NCBI GenBank assembly: GCA_963739245.1
Contig: CAVTZP010000007.1
Coordinates: 62,001-126,000, forward strand
Direction: 5' to 3'
Length of the DNA stretch: 64,000 nt
Source: CAVTZP01 sp963739245
Lineage (GTDB): Bacteria > Chloroflexota > Dehalococcoidia > Dehalococcoidales > BS750m-G39
The position numbers were made by a program, and so were the translations under genes. How positions within the stretch are numbered: position 1 is the first letter of the stretch; every line of letters begins with the position of its first letter. Below are positions 50,748 through 59,985 of this stretch, piece by piece. Under the pieces are notes generated by a model. The model did no database searches. It was not told the DNA's origin and was given only the letters and a program-made list of their open reading frames with translations.

Positions 50748-51941
50748 CTATTTGACCGGTTCCTTACCGTAGATGATGATGGTATGCTGAGCGCAAGCGC
50801 CACTCAGGTTATGGGCTAGACCGATTTCAGCACCTTTGACCTGGTTTAACGCCCTGCCTTGAAGTTGCTTGCATATCTCAAGAGCCTGGCGGCCTCCAGT
50901 AGCCCCAAAGGGGTGCCCAACCGCAATAAGACCACCATCAGTGTTTACCGGACACTTACTACCGATTTTGATGGCACCAGAAGCCACATAAGCACCACCC
51001 TCACCTTTCTTACAAAAACCGAGTTCCTCCATCTCGATAACTTCAGATATAGTAAAGCAATCGTGGACCTGGGCGACATCTATGTCTTCTGGCGTTACTT
51101 GAGCCGCCTGGTAAGCCAGTTCTGCTGCTCTCTTCATATGAACCCACTCAGCATAGGTCTCTCCCGGCCAACCCGCGGAAATGCTATGAGTGGCTACCTG
51201 GGCGGAACCACGCAGATAGATGAGTGGTCTATTGGTCAATTCTTTAGCTCTCTCTTCCGAGGCAATTATGATGGCGGAAGCACCATCGGAAAGCGCACAG
51301 CAATCATAAAGACCGAGAGGCTCGGCTATTGGCCTGGCGGTCAGTACTTCTTCCATGGTAACCTTCTTACCGGAGAACTGTGCCTTGGGGTTAGTTGAGC
51401 CATATTCATAGTTTGCTATTGAAACGTGCGCCATCTGTTCTCTGGTAGTACCATAGCGCCTCATATGTGTTTTGGCAATCAGAGCGAAGAAGGGTGGCGG
51501 TACTCCTAACCCCTGGGCAGACTCCCAGTCATGGTCATTGACTGCAATCTGCGAATAATTTGCCTCATACCGCTGGGGCAAATAAACCTTCTCACAGCCG
51601 GTTACCAGAACAACCCGAGACATACCACTCTCGATAAGGCCCTTCGCCAGGATGATGCCAGTGTTTGAACCGGAACATAGAGTATCAATTCTGACACAAA
51701 TTGATGTCGGCCTAACACCTAACCTTTGTGCCAGGAGTGGAGCGGTGTTAAGAGCCCCCGAATGCCTGCCCGCCAATGTCGAAGCAATAATCAGGCCATC
51801 TATATCCAAAGGTTTAAGTGCCGGTATATCATCCGAGCACGCTTTCATCGCTTCCTGGATTAAATCATGGAAACTTGCTTCCCTCACGCCGAACTTACTG
51901 ATTCCACCACCCACTATTACCGCATTCTTCCTTGATACCAC
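50748..51941 (-). CDS. Thiolase family protein (acetyl-CoA acetyltransferase-like)
   Basis: 397 residues. Nucleophile Cys in RIDTLCSGSNTGIIL (about 89), His in QVHDCFTISEVIEMEELGF and GHPFGATGGRQALEI. The type is close to SCP2/archaeal thiolases that work with a DUF35 partner, condensing or cleaving acyl-CoAs. GTG start; GAGGAG upstream. Confidence 0.9.
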   Translation of the reverse strand: MVSRKNAVIVGGGISKFGVREASFHDLIQEAMKACSDDIPALKPLDIDGLIIASTLAGRHSGALNTAPLLAQRLGVRPTSICVRIDTLCSGSNTGIILAKGLIESGMSRVVLVTGCEKVYLPQRYEANYSQIAVNDHDWESAQGLGVPPPFFALIAKTHMRRYGTTREQMAHVSIANYEYGSTNPKAQFSGKKVTMEEVLTARPIAEPLGLYDCCALSDGASAIIIASEERAKELTNRPLIYLRGSAQVATHSISAGWPGETYAEWVHMKRAAELAYQAAQVTPEDIDVAQVHDCFTISEVIEMEELGFCKKGEGGAYVASGAIKIGSKCPVNTDGGLIAVGHPFGATGGRQALEICKQLQGRALNQVKGAEIGLAHNLSGACAQHTIIIYGKEPVK

Positions 51942-52040
51942 TGAGACTCTCCTCCATCATTCTAGCTTAATGTTTCCAGTTAATATAATACTTCGGCAAG
52001 TAATCCGTCAACAAAACGGGGAATGGGAAGATTTTTTTAG

Positions 52041-52061
52041 AAGAGGGGCGGAGCCCCTCTT
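52041..52061. repeat. Hairpin repeat related to the copy at 10615
   Basis: AAGAGGGGC-GGA-GCCCCTCTT. Same outline (AAGAGnGGC/GCCnCTCTT, 3-nt loop) as the first hairpin of the compound repeat, and again directly behind a gene (the TIR gene). Confidence 0.55.
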
Positions 52062-52068
52062 AAACTCC

Positions 52069-52650
52069 CTAAGGAAGCCCTTTCGGGAAACGCATTGTGC
52101 GCAAGCATTGGGGACAGATCTTGACTGCATCGGGCGCGAGTTGCACTGGTAAGTTGTACGTAGCTTTGCAATCTTCATAAGGGCACTTAATTACAAAGCG
52201 CGGATCGGCGTCGGGGAAGGTGGTTTTCAGACCAGCAGCATACTTTCTTAAAATTGTTACAAAATAGTCAAAGGACTGCTTGTTCCTTAAACTTACTGTA
52301 AGGTAATTATTCAAATAAGGCACAGGAAAGTTTATTTTTACGTCGTCGCAGACGACCCATACATCTATCCCTCTCTCGCAGGCTACGCCTATTTCAAAGG
52401 CAATCCAGTTTTGGGTATGTTCCCAAGTAGGATCGTGAAGCGATTGCGCTTTAACTAACTTTTTGCCAACTAATAGAAATAACGCTTGAGAATTCCTTAT
52501 AGCATTTCTTATTGTTTGCCACGCAGGCAAGTCCATCTTCTCAAATTCAGACCTAAAAGCTTTGATTGGCACTCGCGCGCAAGCTCTGTCGAAAATATCA
52601 CAAAACTCTACATCCTTTTGTGTGTGGGAATAAAAAACTTGAATAGCCAT
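52069..52650 (-). CDS. TIR-domain protein with C-terminal zinc ribbon
   Basis: 193 residues. Residues 1-145 match the TIR plan: VFYSHTQKDVEFCDIF (strand A/BB-loop start), IRNSQALFLLVGKKLV and NWIAFEIGVACERGIDVW, with Glu86 at the position of the catalytic glutamate of TIR NADases. Residues 156-182 form a zinc ribbon (Cys156, 161, 179, 182). Bacterial TIR proteins cleave NAD+ or make cyclic ADP-ribose signals, often in phage defence; no partner gene of Thoeris or CBASS is here. It follows metK by 17 nt as last gene of the operon. Confidence 0.72.
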   Translation of the reverse strand: MAIQVFYSHTQKDVEFCDIFDRACARVPIKAFRSEFEKMDLPAWQTIRNAIRNSQALFLLVGKKLVKAQSLHDPTWEHTQNWIAFEIGVACERGIDVWVVCDDVKINFPVPYLNNYLTVSLRNKQSFDYFVTILRKYAAGLKTTFPDADPRFVIKCPYEDCKATYNLPVQLAPDAVKICPQCLRTMRFPKGLP

Positions 52651-52667
52651 AGTCCCATCCTTATCCT

Positions 52668-53873
52668 TTACCCCATCGCCTCTTTTCTCAAGGTTTTGGC
52701 TTTATCAGTCTTTTCCCAGGGGAGGTCTAAATCATCGCGGCCGAAGTGACCGTAGCAGGCAGTCCGTCTATAAATGGGGCGGCGGAGGTCAAGGGTGCGG
52801 ATGATGGCTTCCGGCCTGAGGTCAAAGTGCTTGTTAATCAGGTCAAGTAAAACTTTATAGTCAACCTTGCCCGTGCCGAAGGTCTCAACCGAGACGGAGA
52901 GGGGGTGGGCGACACCAATAGAGTACGAAATCTGGATTTCTAGGCGCTCAGCCAGACCAGCAGCAACAATATTTTTAGCTATATAGCGAGCCATATATGC
53001 CGCCGAGCGGTCAACCTTGGTCGGGTCTTTGCCGGAGAAGCAGCCACCGCCGTGCCGGGCAGCACTGCCATAGCTATCAACCAGTAGTTTGCGCCCGGTG
53101 AAGCCGGTATCAGATACCGGCCCCCCGATGACAAACCGGCCGGTGGCGTTGATATAGAACCTAGTTTTTTCATCCATTAGTCCCGCTGGGATAACGGCTT
53201 TAATTACCTGCTTAATAATGTCCTTCTCAATCTGAGCATGGCTGACGTCAGGGTTATGCTGGGCTCCCAGCACCACGCTATCTACCCGCCGCGGGATGCC
53301 GTTATGGTATTCTACGGTTACCTGCGATTTGCCATCGGGGCGGAGGTAGAGGAGGGTATTATCCTTTCTCACCTGAGCCAGTCGCCGGCATAGCTTGTGT
53401 GACAGGGAGATGGGGAGGGGCGTAAGCTCAGGCGTCTCATTACAGGCAAAGCCAACCATCATCCCTTGGTCACCAGCGCCAATTTTGTCCAGGTCATTGG
53501 CTGAGGCTTTTTTGGCTTCCAGCGATTTATCCACTCCCAGGGCAATGTCGCTGGATTGCTCCTTTATGGAGACCAGCACCCCACAGGACTGATAGTCAAA
53601 GCCATACTCAGGGTGGGTATAGCCAATGTCGCGGACTACCTCCCGCACTATCTGAGGAATCTCAACATAACAATCGGTGGTAATCTCGCCGAGAACAATT
53701 ATCAAGCCATTGGTTACTGCTGTCTCGCAGGCAACTCGGGCGTAGGGGTCGTTCTCCAGAATGGCGTCAAGGATAGCATCTGATATCTGGTCGCATAGTT
53801 TATCGGGATGCCCTTCGGTGACTGACTCTGAGGTAAGCAGATAGCTTGGTGAACTACTAAAGCTACTTGGCAT
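52668..53873 (-). CDS. metK: S-adenosylmethionine synthetase
   Basis: 401 residues. Signatures TEGHPDKLCDQISDAILD, GAGDQGMMVGFACNETPE and GGCFSGKDPTKVDRSAAYM (the usual GGGAFSGKD is GGCFSGKD). Makes SAM from methionine and ATP. ahcY lies 12 nt upstream. Confidence 0.97.
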   Translation of the reverse strand: MPSSFSSSPSYLLTSESVTEGHPDKLCDQISDAILDAILENDPYARVACETAVTNGLIIVLGEITTDCYVEIPQIVREVVRDIGYTHPEYGFDYQSCGVLVSIKEQSSDIALGVDKSLEAKKASANDLDKIGAGDQGMMVGFACNETPELTPLPISLSHKLCRRLAQVRKDNTLLYLRPDGKSQVTVEYHNGIPRRVDSVVLGAQHNPDVSHAQIEKDIIKQVIKAVIPAGLMDEKTRFYINATGRFVIGGPVSDTGFTGRKLLVDSYGSAARHGGGCFSGKDPTKVDRSAAYMARYIAKNIVAAGLAERLEIQISYSIGVAHPLSVSVETFGTGKVDYKVLLDLINKHFDLRPEAIIRTLDLRRPIYRRTACYGHFGRDDLDLPWEKTDKAKTLRKEAMG

Positions 53874-53885
53874 TTTTCTCCTTTT

Positions 53886-55145
53886 CTATGTCCCCTCCTC
53901 CCAGCTGGTCAGGTATTTCTTTTGTTCGGGGGTCAGCTTGTCAATATTAATCCCCATGGAGTTTAGTTTCAACCGAGCCACCTGTTTATCTATTTCTTCA
54001 GGTACGGGGTGGACCTTAATCTCAAGGCTTCTTTTATTCTTTACCATATATTCCAGGCACAGGGCTTGGTTGGCAAAGCTCATATCCATAACACTGGCGG
54101 GGTGCCCTTCAGCGGCAGCTAGGTTAATCAATCTCCCCTCCCCCAGCAGATAAAGATGGCGACCGTCTTTCAGGGTGTACTCATCAACGAATGTTCTGAT
54201 GCGCCGCTTGCTACGAGCTAAACTCTCCAGAGCCGGGATATTTATCTCCACATTGAAATGCCCGCTATTGGCTAAAATGGCACCGTCTTTCATCACCTCA
54301 AGGTGAGCTTGGTCAATGACGCTCTTATCACCGGCAACGGTAATGAAGATATCCCCCAGCTTAGCCGCTTCTATCAGTGGCATGACCTGGTAGCCGTCCA
54401 TAGTTGCCTCCAAAGCCCGGACTGGTTCAACCTCAGTAACAACCACATGAGAACCCAATCCCTTGGCCCTCAGGGCGATGCCATGCCCGCACCAGCCGTA
54501 GCCACAGACCACCACCTTCTTGCCTGCCCACAGGATATTGGTTGCCCGGGTGATACCATCAATGGTGCTCTGCCCGGTGCCGTAGCGGTTATCAAATAGG
54601 TACTTGGTCTGAGCGTCATTTACGGCAATTATGGGGTATTTTAGCTTTCCGGCTCTTTCCAGGCTGCGGAGCCTGACGACACCGGTGGTGGTCTCCTCGG
54701 TGCCACCGATAACATTACTGATTAGCTCGGCTCGCTTGGTATGAAGGGTGGTAACCAAGTCCGCCCCGTCGTCAACTGTAAGGTGAGGCTTGGTGTCTAG
54801 CGCAGTATTGATGTGCCGGTAGTACGTTTTCTCATCCTCCCCCCTGATAGCATTAACCGGGACGCCATATTCTACCAGGGCCGCGGCGACATCGTCCTGG
54901 GTGCTCAATGGGTTTGAGGCACATAGAACGAGGTCAGCCCCTCCATCCCTCAGGGTTAGCGCCAGGTTCGCCGTCTCAGTGGTGATATGGAGGCAAGCCG
55001 AAATCCGGATGCCCTTTAGCGGCTTCTCCTTAGTCAACCTATCTTTGATTAGCCTTATTACCGGCATCTCCCGGGAAGCCCACTCTATCCGCTTTTTACC
55101 CTCTGCAGCCAGGGAAGGGTCTTTTATGTCATATTGATTTTCTAT
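53886..55145 (-). CDS. ahcY: S-adenosylhomocysteinase, apparent ATA start
   Basis: The first in-frame ATG (55067) cuts off the conserved N-terminus, which continues upstream as YDIKDPSLAAEGKKRIEWAS to a TAG; the only start-like codon is ATA at 55145 (419 residues, starting ENQYDIKDP after the initiator). Substrate motifs CLHITTETANL and DDGADLVT, NAD loop VCGYGWCGHGIALRA and C-terminal tail are intact. It hydrolyses SAH to adenosine and homocysteine. AGGGGG lies 8 nt before the ATA. It overlaps the upstream kinase gene by 17 nt. Confidence 0.9.
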   Translation of the reverse strand: MENQYDIKDPSLAAEGKKRIEWASREMPVIRLIKDRLTKEKPLKGIRISACLHITTETANLALTLRDGGADLVLCASNPLSTQDDVAAALVEYGVPVNAIRGEDEKTYYRHINTALDTKPHLTVDDGADLVTTLHTKRAELISNVIGGTEETTTGVVRLRSLERAGKLKYPIIAVNDAQTKYLFDNRYGTGQSTIDGITRATNILWAGKKVVVCGYGWCGHGIALRAKGLGSHVVVTEVEPVRALEATMDGYQVMPLIEAAKLGDIFITVAGDKSVIDQAHLEVMKDGAILANSGHFNVEINIPALESLARSKRRIRTFVDEYTLKDGRHLYLLGEGRLINLAAAEGHPASVMDMSFANQALCLEYMVKNKRSLEIKVHPVPEEIDKQVARLKLNSMGINIDKLTPEQKKYLTSWEEGT

Positions 55146-56712
55146 CTACCTCACCCCCTTTACTTAAAAGGCTCGAAATCTGCCTTATATTTTCCTCCAC
55201 AGGTTGTGCCGTATCAATTATAGCATGATTTGTTTTTGGCACTTCTACTACCGGGTCAAAGGCTCTTTTCTGCGGCTGATAAATCTCCCAGCGCCCGTCT
55301 GATATTGTGCCTTGCTCCAGCCGCTGTGCCAGCCGCTTTTTGATGCTTGCCTCGTCCAGGGTGCACTCTATGATGAGAAAATCGGCATTTGTCTCTTTAG
55401 CTAGTTCTTTTGCCTTTAGCCGCTCCTCAGCCTTGATAAAGGAGGCATCCAGAATCACCGAGCCACCTTCAGTCAGGATGTCCTTTGCCTCGGAGAACAT
55501 TCTATCATAGGTCTTCTTAGAAAACTCAGCCAAATAGATTCCAGTATCAAATTCCTCAAAGCGGTGCTCGGTTAGGGGGATACCGGCTAGCTTTTTTCTG
55601 GTGACATCCGATGAGATAACCACCAGCCCCAACCTTTTAGCCAGGGCTTGAGCCAAGAAAGTCTTGCCGGTGCCAACCAGACCAGTAGTAATAAATAGGG
55701 TTGGTTTTGACCTTATATAAGAATTGGCTAAATCAAAGTAACTACTAGCTATGTTAAGGATTTGCTTCTTTTCGGCTGGCGCAATATAAGGGTCATCAAG
55801 CTTGAAGCCTTCCACCTTACCCCTCACATAAGCCCGGTAGCACTTGTAGAAATTGAGCAGCTTTACTAGCTCCCTATCCTTACTCTTATCTATATAGGCG
55901 TTGACGAAGCTACGGGATAGGTCAGCCCGTCCATAGTGGTCTAAATCCATAGCCAGGAAGGCGACCTCGGCAGCAACATCAGAATATCTAAACCGGTCAT
56001 TAAATTCTATGCAATCGTAGATGCAGATGCCGTCAGTAAAGCAAACATGGGCGGCATGGAGGTCGCCATGGCAGTCCCTTATCCTGCCATCGGCTATCCG
56101 CTGGTGAAATAGGGTGGTATTTTTCTTGATAAAGTTATCAGTGTAAGCCTTAATCCGCTGATACTTGTCTAATGAAATGGTATTGCCGATATATTTCTCT
56201 GTCTGGCTGAAGTTCTCATCAGTGTTTTGGCTGATAGCGTCAATGTTACCAAAGGCACTGATATTGGCGTTGGTTTCTGCCCGTTGGTGAAATTCCGCCA
56301 GTTTTTGGGCAACCTTGGCTACCATTTTGGGTGTTACCTTGTTATTTAGTAGCAACACGTCCATCATGGCTTCCTTGGGAAGACGGCGCATCTTTACTGC
56401 GTACTCTATGGCCTCTCCCTTACCCTGTATCAGGATTTTTCTCTCGTCCCTGGTTACAGGCACTACCCCCAGATAAACCTCGGGGCAGAGACGCTGATTA
56501 AGTTCAACCTCTCGCTGGCAAAAGAAGCGCCGCTTATCCAAGGTGGTGTAATCTAAGAAGCCCAGATTTACCGGTTTCTTAACCTTGTACGCATAATCAT
56601 CAGTCAGCAAGATAAAGGACATCTGGGTCTGCACCAGCTCTATTCGCTTGGTAGCCTCCGGATAGGCTTTAGGCTCTAGCAGTCCTTGAACCAGTTCTGG
56701 TAGTTGTGGCAT
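55129..56712 (-). CDS. Fused aminoglycoside phosphotransferase-like kinase and AAA P-loop kinase (COG2187/COG0645)
   Basis: 527 residues from ATG 56712. Residues 1-330 are a phosphotransferase-like domain (RDCHGDLHAAHVCF; CIEFNDRFRYSDVAAE), residues 340-520 a P-loop kinase (GLVGTGKTFLAQAL, ILDASFIKAEERLKA). Widespread fusion of unknown substrate. A start at TTG 56739 was set aside: AGGAGG falls inside that extension. Context with glmS and ahcY does not fix the role. Confidence 0.82.
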   Translation of the reverse strand: MPQLPELVQGLLEPKAYPEATKRIELVQTQMSFILLTDDYAYKVKKPVNLGFLDYTTLDKRRFFCQREVELNQRLCPEVYLGVVPVTRDERKILIQGKGEAIEYAVKMRRLPKEAMMDVLLLNNKVTPKMVAKVAQKLAEFHQRAETNANISAFGNIDAISQNTDENFSQTEKYIGNTISLDKYQRIKAYTDNFIKKNTTLFHQRIADGRIRDCHGDLHAAHVCFTDGICIYDCIEFNDRFRYSDVAAEVAFLAMDLDHYGRADLSRSFVNAYIDKSKDRELVKLLNFYKCYRAYVRGKVEGFKLDDPYIAPAEKKQILNIASSYFDLANSYIRSKPTLFITTGLVGTGKTFLAQALAKRLGLVVISSDVTRKKLAGIPLTEHRFEEFDTGIYLAEFSKKTYDRMFSEAKDILTEGGSVILDASFIKAEERLKAKELAKETNADFLIIECTLDEASIKKRLAQRLEQGTISDGRWEIYQPQKRAFDPVVEVPKTNHAIIDTAQPVEENIRQISSLLSKGGEVDRKSI

Positions 56713-56761
56713 CAGCCCTTGCCTGTGCCTCCTCGGCAATAGATGAATATCTCCTGAGTCC

Positions 56762-58537
56762 CTATTTTACGGTCACTGATTTGGCTAGGTTGCGGGGCCT
56801 ATCTGGGTCATATCCCCGATTGACTGCCATATAGTAAGCCAGGAGCTGGAGGGGAACCACACTGACTATAGGATACAGAGGCTCGCCGACTTTGGGAACC
56901 TTGACCCAGAAGTCATAGATTTCATTCTCCTCATCGGAGATGGCGATGATATAACCGCCGCGGGACTTTGCCTCCATAGCATTAGCCAGAGTCTCACGGA
57001 AGGTGTAGTCGCCGGGGCAGATGACAACTACTGGCGTTTCCGGCTCAATAAGAGCCAGGGTGCCATGCTTGAGTTCACCAGCTGGCATTCCCTCCGCATG
57101 GAGATAAGAAATTTCCTTTAACTTTAAGGCACCTTCTGAAGCAATGGCAAAGTTGATGCCTCTAGCAATATAGTACAGGTCATTTTTGCCTTTCAATCTC
57201 TGGCTGAGCTTGTCCAGCTTGGCATTATTCCAGTCAATGGCTTTAGCTATCTCGCTGCCAACGCTGTTGAGGTCAGCCACTGCGGCGTCAAATGAGTTAA
57301 CCATAGAAAAAGATAATAGGTAGAAGATGGCTAGCTGGCTCAGGAAGGATTTAGTCGCCGCGACGCAGAGCTCAGGGCCGCAATTGAGATAGACGACCTG
57401 ATGGCTCAGGTCTGAGAGTAAAGACAGTGGTCTATTGATAATAGAGATAATCTGGGCTCCGGCGGCCTTAGCTTTCTTGACACCTTCAATAACATCAGCG
57501 GTCTCACCGCTCTGGGAGACAGCCAGGACCAGGGTATTTTTGTCCACTGAATCGGCGAAATATTGAAACTCAGAAGCCATGACGACATCGCAGAACTTCC
57601 TGCCCACCTTGGAGAATAGGTACCTGCCGACTAGAGCGGCATATCGGGATGTGCCACAGGCGGTGATAATTACTTGTTGGGCCCTTAAAATATCCATGGC
57701 GATCCCAGTGAATAGCTTTCTATCTTGACTAACGGCTGCTTTCAATGTTTGTGGTTGTTCCATTATCTCCTTGAGCATGAAGAACCGATAACCTTCCTTT
57801 TGGCTATCCCACGATTTTGAGTCAAGCTGCTTGGTTTCTTTGGCTAGCTTATTGCCAGCGGCATCAAAGAGTTCAATCCTATCTGGTGTTAGCATTGCCA
57901 CCTCAGTATCATCCAAGGGTATCAATTTACTGGTGTGCCCGGAGAAAGCGAGGGCATCGCTTGCAACAAAATAGCCATGGTCACTGGTGCCAATAGCCAA
58001 AGGGCTACCTTTTCTAGTGCTGACAATCTTACCTGGGTCTTGAGAGGATATAGCCAGAAAGGCGTAGGAGCCATCAAGCTTCGGCGCTATGGCTAAGACC
58101 GCTGCCTCAAGGGAACAGCCTCGTTTCATCTCATCCTCGATAAGATGTGGGAGCACCTCGCTATCAGTCTCCGAAGTGAAGCGATGCCCGCTATCGACAA
58201 GCTGCTGGCGAAGCGCTTGGTAGTTATCAATTATGCCATTGTGAACCACAGCTACTGTACCGCTACAATCGCAATGGGGGTGGGCATTGGCCGGGGTGAC
58301 ACCACCATGGGTTGCCCAGCGGGTATGCCCGATGGCTATATTACCCGGGGTCGTCTCCAGCCCATGCTTATTATTGACCTCATCAAGCCTACCTATGTCC
58401 TTCTTCACTACTAATTTGCCATCGGCCAGGGCAGCTAAGCCGGCTGAATCATAGCCACGGTATTCAACCCGCTTTAGAGCCTCAAAGACGATTGGGGCGG
58501 CTGCTTCCTTACCACAATAGCCAACAATACCACACAT
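56762..58537 (-). CDS. glmS: Glutamine-fructose-6-phosphate aminotransferase (isomerizing)
   Basis: 591 residues. Ntn glutaminase with Cys2 after Met1 (MCGIVGYCG), then two SIS domains (ITACGTSRYAALVGRY; LAVSQSGETADVIEG) and the C-terminal NLAKSVTVK tail. Feeds amino sugar synthesis. One base separates it from the nucleotidyltransferase gene; no glmS ribozyme can fit. Confidence 0.97.
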   Translation of the reverse strand: MCGIVGYCGKEAAAPIVFEALKRVEYRGYDSAGLAALADGKLVVKKDIGRLDEVNNKHGLETTPGNIAIGHTRWATHGGVTPANAHPHCDCSGTVAVVHNGIIDNYQALRQQLVDSGHRFTSETDSEVLPHLIEDEMKRGCSLEAAVLAIAPKLDGSYAFLAISSQDPGKIVSTRKGSPLAIGTSDHGYFVASDALAFSGHTSKLIPLDDTEVAMLTPDRIELFDAAGNKLAKETKQLDSKSWDSQKEGYRFFMLKEIMEQPQTLKAAVSQDRKLFTGIAMDILRAQQVIITACGTSRYAALVGRYLFSKVGRKFCDVVMASEFQYFADSVDKNTLVLAVSQSGETADVIEGVKKAKAAGAQIISIINRPLSLLSDLSHQVVYLNCGPELCVAATKSFLSQLAIFYLLSFSMVNSFDAAVADLNSVGSEIAKAIDWNNAKLDKLSQRLKGKNDLYYIARGINFAIASEGALKLKEISYLHAEGMPAGELKHGTLALIEPETPVVVICPGDYTFRETLANAMEAKSRGGYIIAISDEENEIYDFWVKVPKVGEPLYPIVSVVPLQLLAYYMAVNRGYDPDRPRNLAKSVTVK

Positions 58538-58538
58538 C

Positions 58539-59877
58539 TCAGTTCTCCAACTTTCTTAATGCTTGCTGCCTTTTCCCCGGCACTGGCTTGGTTTCATTGG
58601 GTAAGACTCGATAGTGGGGCTCAGCGATGACCTTTTTCCCCGCCCCAAGGTCGTGAGCTAGACACACATGAGCGCCAACAAAGGAATCAGGACCGACCCT
58701 GACACCGGGCATGAGGCTGGCATTTATCCCCGTTCGGCAGCCCCTGCCGACAATAGCCCCCAATTTATCATATCCCGTATCTATGTTATCGCTGCCAATC
58801 TCGATAGCAATCTTAGCCTCATCAAGGCGCAAATTGGCGAGCACTGTGCCGGCACCAAAGGAGCAATCATCATCTATCACCGAGTCACCAATATAATTAG
58901 AATGGAACCAGCATCGGTCACCAACATAGGAATGCTTTACCTCAGTGCCATAGCCGATAACACAGTCGTCACCAATCATCGAGTTTCTCAACAGCACATT
59001 ATTGCCGATAACCGAATTCCGCCCGATATAGCTCGGGCCTCGGAGCACTGCCCCTTCAAATACTCTGGCATTATCCTCTATGGTCACATTGCCATCAACT
59101 ACCGCCTTATCTGAAATATGAGCCAGGGGTGATATCTGGCGTGTCGCCCGGTTTAAAAAATAATCCATGGCACCCAGAATATGCCATGGGTACTTGATAG
59201 TCTGCCATGGCCCAGCGTAGACCACGGCTTTCATGCCCAAGCCGTCCCGAATCATTTGGTCAAGGGCTTTCTCATAAACGTCATCGGCAGCCGATGTGGT
59301 TTTAGCTAGATAATCTAGTAGCCTCTTTGGCTCATTGTGAAGATGGATAACGATATTTACCAGATTTGAAGGCTCCTCTCTCACTAGTGGTTTCTCAATG
59401 ATACGGGATATTTCATTATCTTTGTTCACGACTAAATAGCCGCCGGGAAAGTAGTCCTGGGTATGATAGGCAACAATGATAACCGGAATAACCGCTATTT
59501 TTATTGTATTCACTAAGGAGACTAATATAGGCTGAAGCATCAAAGATGTCATTGGGATTTACCACAATGACGGGTTCACGCCGCAGTGAAGCTGAGGCAG
59601 CCATAATGGCATCAGCCATACCCAATGGCTTTTCTTGGACCGCGAAATCCGCATCTATATCCGGGATGTCGACTATGGCTGATTTAAGGTCAGTAATATT
59701 ATCCGGATTGGCGACAATGACAAAATGGTTAAGCCCGGCTTCCTTTGCTCTGTCGATTTGATGAGCAATAAGAGGCTTGCCCGCGAACTTCAGTAGCGAC
59801 TTGTGCCTGATTATCGGGGACATCCTCTTATTGATGCCACCACAAAGCAGGATTACCCTCATGTTACTATTTGACAT
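58539..59877 (-). CDS. Sugar-1-phosphate nucleotidyltransferase with left-handed beta-helix (GlmU-like), interrupted by a +1 frameshift
   Basis: N-terminal frame has the nucleotidyltransferase start (MRVILLCGGINKRMSPIIRH; VVNPNDIFDAS) up to YNKNSGYSG; the other frame resumes VAYHTQDYFPGGYLVVNKDN and hexapeptide repeats (about 200-330). Skipping one base near 59470-59500 gives 445 residues. Likely makes UDP-GlcNAc or another NDP-sugar, upstream of glmS. The G-x-G-x-R motif (GGINKR) differs from the usual GGxGTR. Confidence 0.78.
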
Positions 59878-59939
59878 CTAATCACCAAGCTAAGTAAATT
59901 TCTGTCTTATTTTACCACAACATGGCTCAACCTGAAAAA

Positions 59940-59948
59940 TGGTATAAT
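59940..59948 (+). promoter_or_regulatory. Extended -10 promoter for the COG2426 membrane protein gene
   Basis: TGGTATAAT, a perfect TGn-extended -10, 37 nt before the GTG start; no good -35. Confidence 0.5.
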
Positions 59949-59985
59949 TAGCCCAGAAGCGATAAGGATTAGGAACCAGGCTAAA

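Noticed and set aside
58530..58560. glmS ribozyme upstream of glmS
   Set aside because: glmS starts one base after the preceding gene's stop; there is no room.
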